Shown: piece by piece, positions 61,918-64,000 of the stretch | Numbering within the stretch: the first letter of the stretch is position 1 | How the letters are laid out: every line of letters starts with the position of its first letter | Source of the DNA: SSSZ01 sp016790965 | GTDB lineage: Bacteria > Pseudomonadota > Gammaproteobacteria > Burkholderiales > Rhodocyclaceae | DNA length: 64,000 nucleotides | Assembly: GCA_016790965.1 (NCBI GenBank) | Contig: JAEUNZ010000025.1 | Location: 1-64,000 of the forward strand | Direction of reading: 5' to 3' | Made by a program: the position numbers and the translations under genes | The notes under the pieces: model-generated | Told to the model about the DNA's origin: nothing | What the model saw: the letters and a program-made list of their open reading frames with translations, nothing else | Database searches by the model: none

Positions 61918-62340
61918 CTAAAAGAGAGCGGCTCCTGTCGCCACGAGGGCTTTGCGCAGCGCCGCATCCAGCGTTGCCAGGGGCAGACCCTCGCGCAGCG
62001 CCAGTTCAAGATAGGCCGCGTCATAAGTGGAAAGCCCGAAACGCCGCGCCAGATTGAGGGTGTCATGGAGCGCGTGGCGTGTCGATTCGTCATCGGTGAC
62101 GATGGCCATGTCCTGCAAGACCCCGAGAAACCTGGCACTCTGGGCCTCGCTGAGCAGCCCCCGGGACTCGGCCCGGGCGATGACATTCCCCGCCTCCAGG
62201 GACCAAAGCGCCGGCACGACGGCTTGGGCACCGGCGCTTTCCATGCGCTCCAGTACCCCGGCAGCGTACTCGCGATCCGCCACTGAACCGTCGCCGAACA
62301 GCCAGCGCATGACCACCGAGTTGTCGAGGACAAAGCGCAT
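61918..62340 (-). CDS. VapC-like PIN-domain toxin
   Basis: A 140-aa PIN ribonuclease: MRFVLDNSVVMRWLF (first Asp and the NS motif), ALWSLEAGNVIA (Glu about 48), and LSTYDAAYLELAL (Asp about 102) with a late TLDAAL. All acidic residues are present. The ATG overlaps the antitoxin stop by one base (TGATG). Toxin of a type II pair that likely cleaves RNA. Confidence 0.9.
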   Translation of the reverse strand: MRFVLDNSVVMRWLFGDGSVADREYAAGVLERMESAGAQAVVPALWSLEAGNVIARAESRGLLSEAQSARFLGVLQDMAIVTDDESTRHALHDTLNLARRFGLSTYDAAYLELALREGLPLATLDAALRKALVATGAALF

Positions 62341-62588
62341 CAATCGCGCCCTTCTTCGATCAGTGCCTTGATGTCAACCGCCGCCGCCGGGCGTTCGTCC
62401 ATGAAGACCCGCATACGGCCCGCCGCCGCGGAGGTCTTTTGGGCATCGGCTGAGTGGATGGGCGACAGATCGGCGATCGGCCGGCCCCGCTGGGTGATGA
62501 CGAAGCTCCCTCCCGCCTGGACCTTACGCAGGATTTCCGGCAGATGAGTCTTGGCGTCGTAAGCGCCGATTTCCTTGGGCGTTCCCAT
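62340..62588 (-). CDS. Phd/YefM-type antitoxin
   Basis: An 82-aa antitoxin, MGTPKEIGAYDAKTHLPEILRKVQAGGSFVIT then RGRPIADLSPI, the N-terminal Phd fold for DNA binding; the C-terminal part (FMDERPAAAVDIKALIEEG) should wrap the toxin. GAGGAGAACG before the ATG at 62588 supports this start over in-frame codons upstream. Confidence 0.88.
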   Translation of the reverse strand: MGTPKEIGAYDAKTHLPEILRKVQAGGSFVITQRGRPIADLSPIHSADAQKTSAAAGRMRVFMDERPAAAVDIKALIEEGRD

Positions 62589-62634
62589 AGCGTTCTCCTC
62601 GGGGTTCGGATAGACCAGTATATAGACCGGTCCA

Positions 62635-62928
62635 GTGCCGAGCAATGCTGAGCGCCCCGCGGGCTACGCGAGTCTTGCTGCGCTTCAAAAGACCGATAAG
62701 GGTAAGGCGGTTATTGGTCAGATGGCGATTTTTCTGGCTGAGCAAACCTCATTTCCGGATCTGCGAAACTGGGAGGACTCGGCAGAAAAAATTCGAGATG
62801 CGTCCAAGGCTGTATCTGAACTGAACGAGCATATTCGGGAGCAGACTGAAATTGTTCGAGCAGAACAAGATCGTGAGGCAGCGAAGCAAAAGGCAAGGGA
62901 GGAACGCGCCACTAGCCTTGGGTCATGA
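62635..62928 (+). pseudogene. possible gene remnant, coiled-coil tail
   Basis: 97 codons open from 62635; the stretch from about 62670 on has lower GC than its surroundings and reads KTDKGKAVIGQMAIFLAE, FPDLRNWEDSAEKI, and EHIREQTEIVRAEQDREAAKQKAREER, a charged coiled coil. There is no ribosome site, and the first codons overlap the antitoxin upstream region on the other strand. It looks like the 3' part of a transferred gene. Not recognised. Confidence 0.4.
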
Positions 62929-63067
62929 TGTCTCCTCAGGGGATTGGGCTGAAGTTTGACCTTGGGAGACAGGCGGCGCCAGCGTCGCTTGCGGGGAACA
63001 CGCCCTTAACGATGCGCATGGGCCTGGTGGTGGCTACGCGGCGTTAAATGGCTTGCGGGCATGCCGC

Positions 63068-64000
63068 CTACCGCAACCCCTCCACCTTGCCGCCAGCGCC
63101 TTCACCCGCCCGTCCCCGGATCGCCTCCGCCAGTTGGAACACCGCCATGGCGTAGAAGCTGGAGCGGTTGTAGCGGGTGATGACGTAGAAGTTTTCGAAG
63201 CCCAGCCAGTATTCGGTGTCCCTGCCGGGGGAAACGAGGTCCACCAGGGTGACGGTGGCCGTGGGAGGGGCCTCGCCGGTGATGCCTTTTTCGGCCAGGG
63301 TGGCGACGCTGAGGCTGGGGCGGATGCCGGCTTCCAGGAAGGCGGGTTCCGGTGGGGCGGCGGTCAGGGCGGGCACGGCGACGGGCTGGCCGGCTTGCCA
63401 GCCATGGCGTTCCAGAAAGCGGGCCACGCTGCCGATGGCGTCGGCGGTGCTTCCGCCCAGGTCGATGCGCGCGTCGCCGTCGAAATCCACGGCGTAGCGG
63501 CGCTGGCTGCCGGGCATGAATTGGGGGATGCCGATGGCGCCGGCGAAGGAGCCCTTGACGGCCAGGGGGTCGAGGCCGTTTTCGCGGGTGAGCAGGAGGA
63601 ACTGTTCCAGTTCGGTGCGGAAGAATTCCGCGCGGGGCGGGTAATCGAAGGCCAGGGTGGCGAGGGCTTCCAGGACGCTGAAGCCGCCGGTGTTGCGGCC
63701 GTATTCGGTTTCCACGCCGACGATGGCGACGATGATTTCTTCGGGCACGCCGTAAAGTGCCGTGGCGCGGGCGAGGGTTTCCCGGTGTTCGGCCCAGAAG
63801 CGTGCGCCGCCTTCGATGCGCCGTTCGTTGAGGAAGCGGGGGCGGTAGCGCTCCCAGGAGCGTTGCAGGGGGGAACTGGGGGGGCGAATCAGTTGCAGCA
63901 CCTTGGGGTTGGAGTGGACGCGGGCAAAGAGCTTGAGCAGGGTGTCGGGGTCGAATCCTTCGCGTTGGGCGAAATCGCGGGTGAAGGCGAGGGTGTCGGG
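63068..64000 (-). CDS. mltB: lytic murein transglycosylase B, 5' end cut by window
   Basis: The frame is open from the window edge (PDTLAFTRDFAQREGFDP, then KLFARVHSNPK) to the stop at 63068, so about 310 residues of the C-terminal part are seen. It has the catalytic Glu in AIVGVETEYGRNTGGF, FFRTELEQFLLLTRENG, GSFAGAIGIPQFMPGSQRRYAVDFDGD and AIGSVARFLERHGW, all MltB/SLT family 3 signatures. The enzyme cleaves peptidoglycan glycan strands to anhydro-muropeptides. A signal or lipobox would lie outside the window. Confidence 0.92.
   Translation of the reverse strand, partial: PDTLAFTRDFAQREGFDPDTLLKLFARVHSNPKVLQLIRPPSSPLQRSWERYRPRFLNERRIEGGARFWAEHRETLARATALYGVPEEIIVAIVGVETEYGRNTGGFSVLEALATLAFDYPPRAEFFRTELEQFLLLTRENGLDPLAVKGSFAGAIGIPQFMPGSQRRYAVDFDGDARIDLGGSTADAIGSVARFLERHGWQAGQPVAVPALTAAPPEPAFLEAGIRPSLSVATLAEKGITGEAPPTATVTLVDLVSPGRDTEYWLGFENFYVITRYNRSSFYAMAVFQLAEAIRGRAGEGAGGKVEGLR

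Noticed and set aside
1..64000. CRISPR arrays, rRNA genes or complete tRNA genes
   Set aside because: No regularly spaced repeat array, no rRNA signature and no complete cloverleaf were seen; only a tRNA-Ser-like 3' tip at 18078-18090.

Overview
The window comes from a GC-rich denitrifying betaproteobacterium, most likely of the Rhodocyclales. It carries a clade II (Sec-exported) nitrous oxide reductase cluster, a RegB/RegA-type redox two-component system, an AddAB-like repair nuclease pair, and housekeeping genes of betaproteobacterial character (uvrA, hom, alaA, rmlBAC).

Positions 1 to about 18,090 are a decayed integrative island. Its right end has a P4-type tyrosine integrase, an AlpA-like regulator and a Toprim/DUF3987 primase. 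The right border appears to be the 3' tip of a tRNA-Ser gene followed by that gene's native terminator; the left border lies outside the window. The island also holds a fragmented polyvalent (phage or ICE type) protein gene. The most striking object is inside that gene: an 8,443-bp ISL3-family transposon (599-9041). It has about 29-bp terminal inverted repeats (23 matches) and an exact 8-bp target duplication, AAAAGTTC. Its cargo is a complete type I restriction-modification operon, hsdM, a 96-aa ORF, hsdS and hsdR, and its transposase is the last gene of that operon, overlapping hsdR by 8 bases. Removing the transposon and one target copy in silico restores the reading frame of the interrupted gene, which confirms the ends.

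Positions 18,100-26,600 hold a DUF4262 gene, a LysR regulator divergent from a hydrolase/MFS pair, the nosFLY-tlpA part of the nos cluster, and two lipoprotein or secreted-protein genes. A LapC/YejM-like sulfatase (27,015-28,892) separates these from the rest of the nos cluster, nosZ-C1-C2-B-D-G-H (37,108 to 29,327 on the minus strand). On the other side of nosZ are copper-handling genes (a membrane-anchored protein, SCO1, PCuAC) and regBA. Two nearly identical RegA-like boxes lie upstream of nosZ and between regB and a dihaem cytochrome c, so the redox regulator probably controls both.

Positions 42,200-64,000 hold rmlBAC, alaA, a GNAT gene, hom, a ClpX-like ATPase that lacks the zinc domain and has altered pore loops, an isochorismatase-like hydrolase, a tandem pair of small secreted repeat proteins, addA and addB with an outer-membrane-type gene between them, uvrA, a Phd/VapC toxin-antitoxin pair, and a truncated mltB at the window edge. 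Several MITE-like palindromic elements lie in the chromosomal intergenic regions. Coordinates, starts and motifs were read by eye; family names rest on motif recognition, not on database searches.
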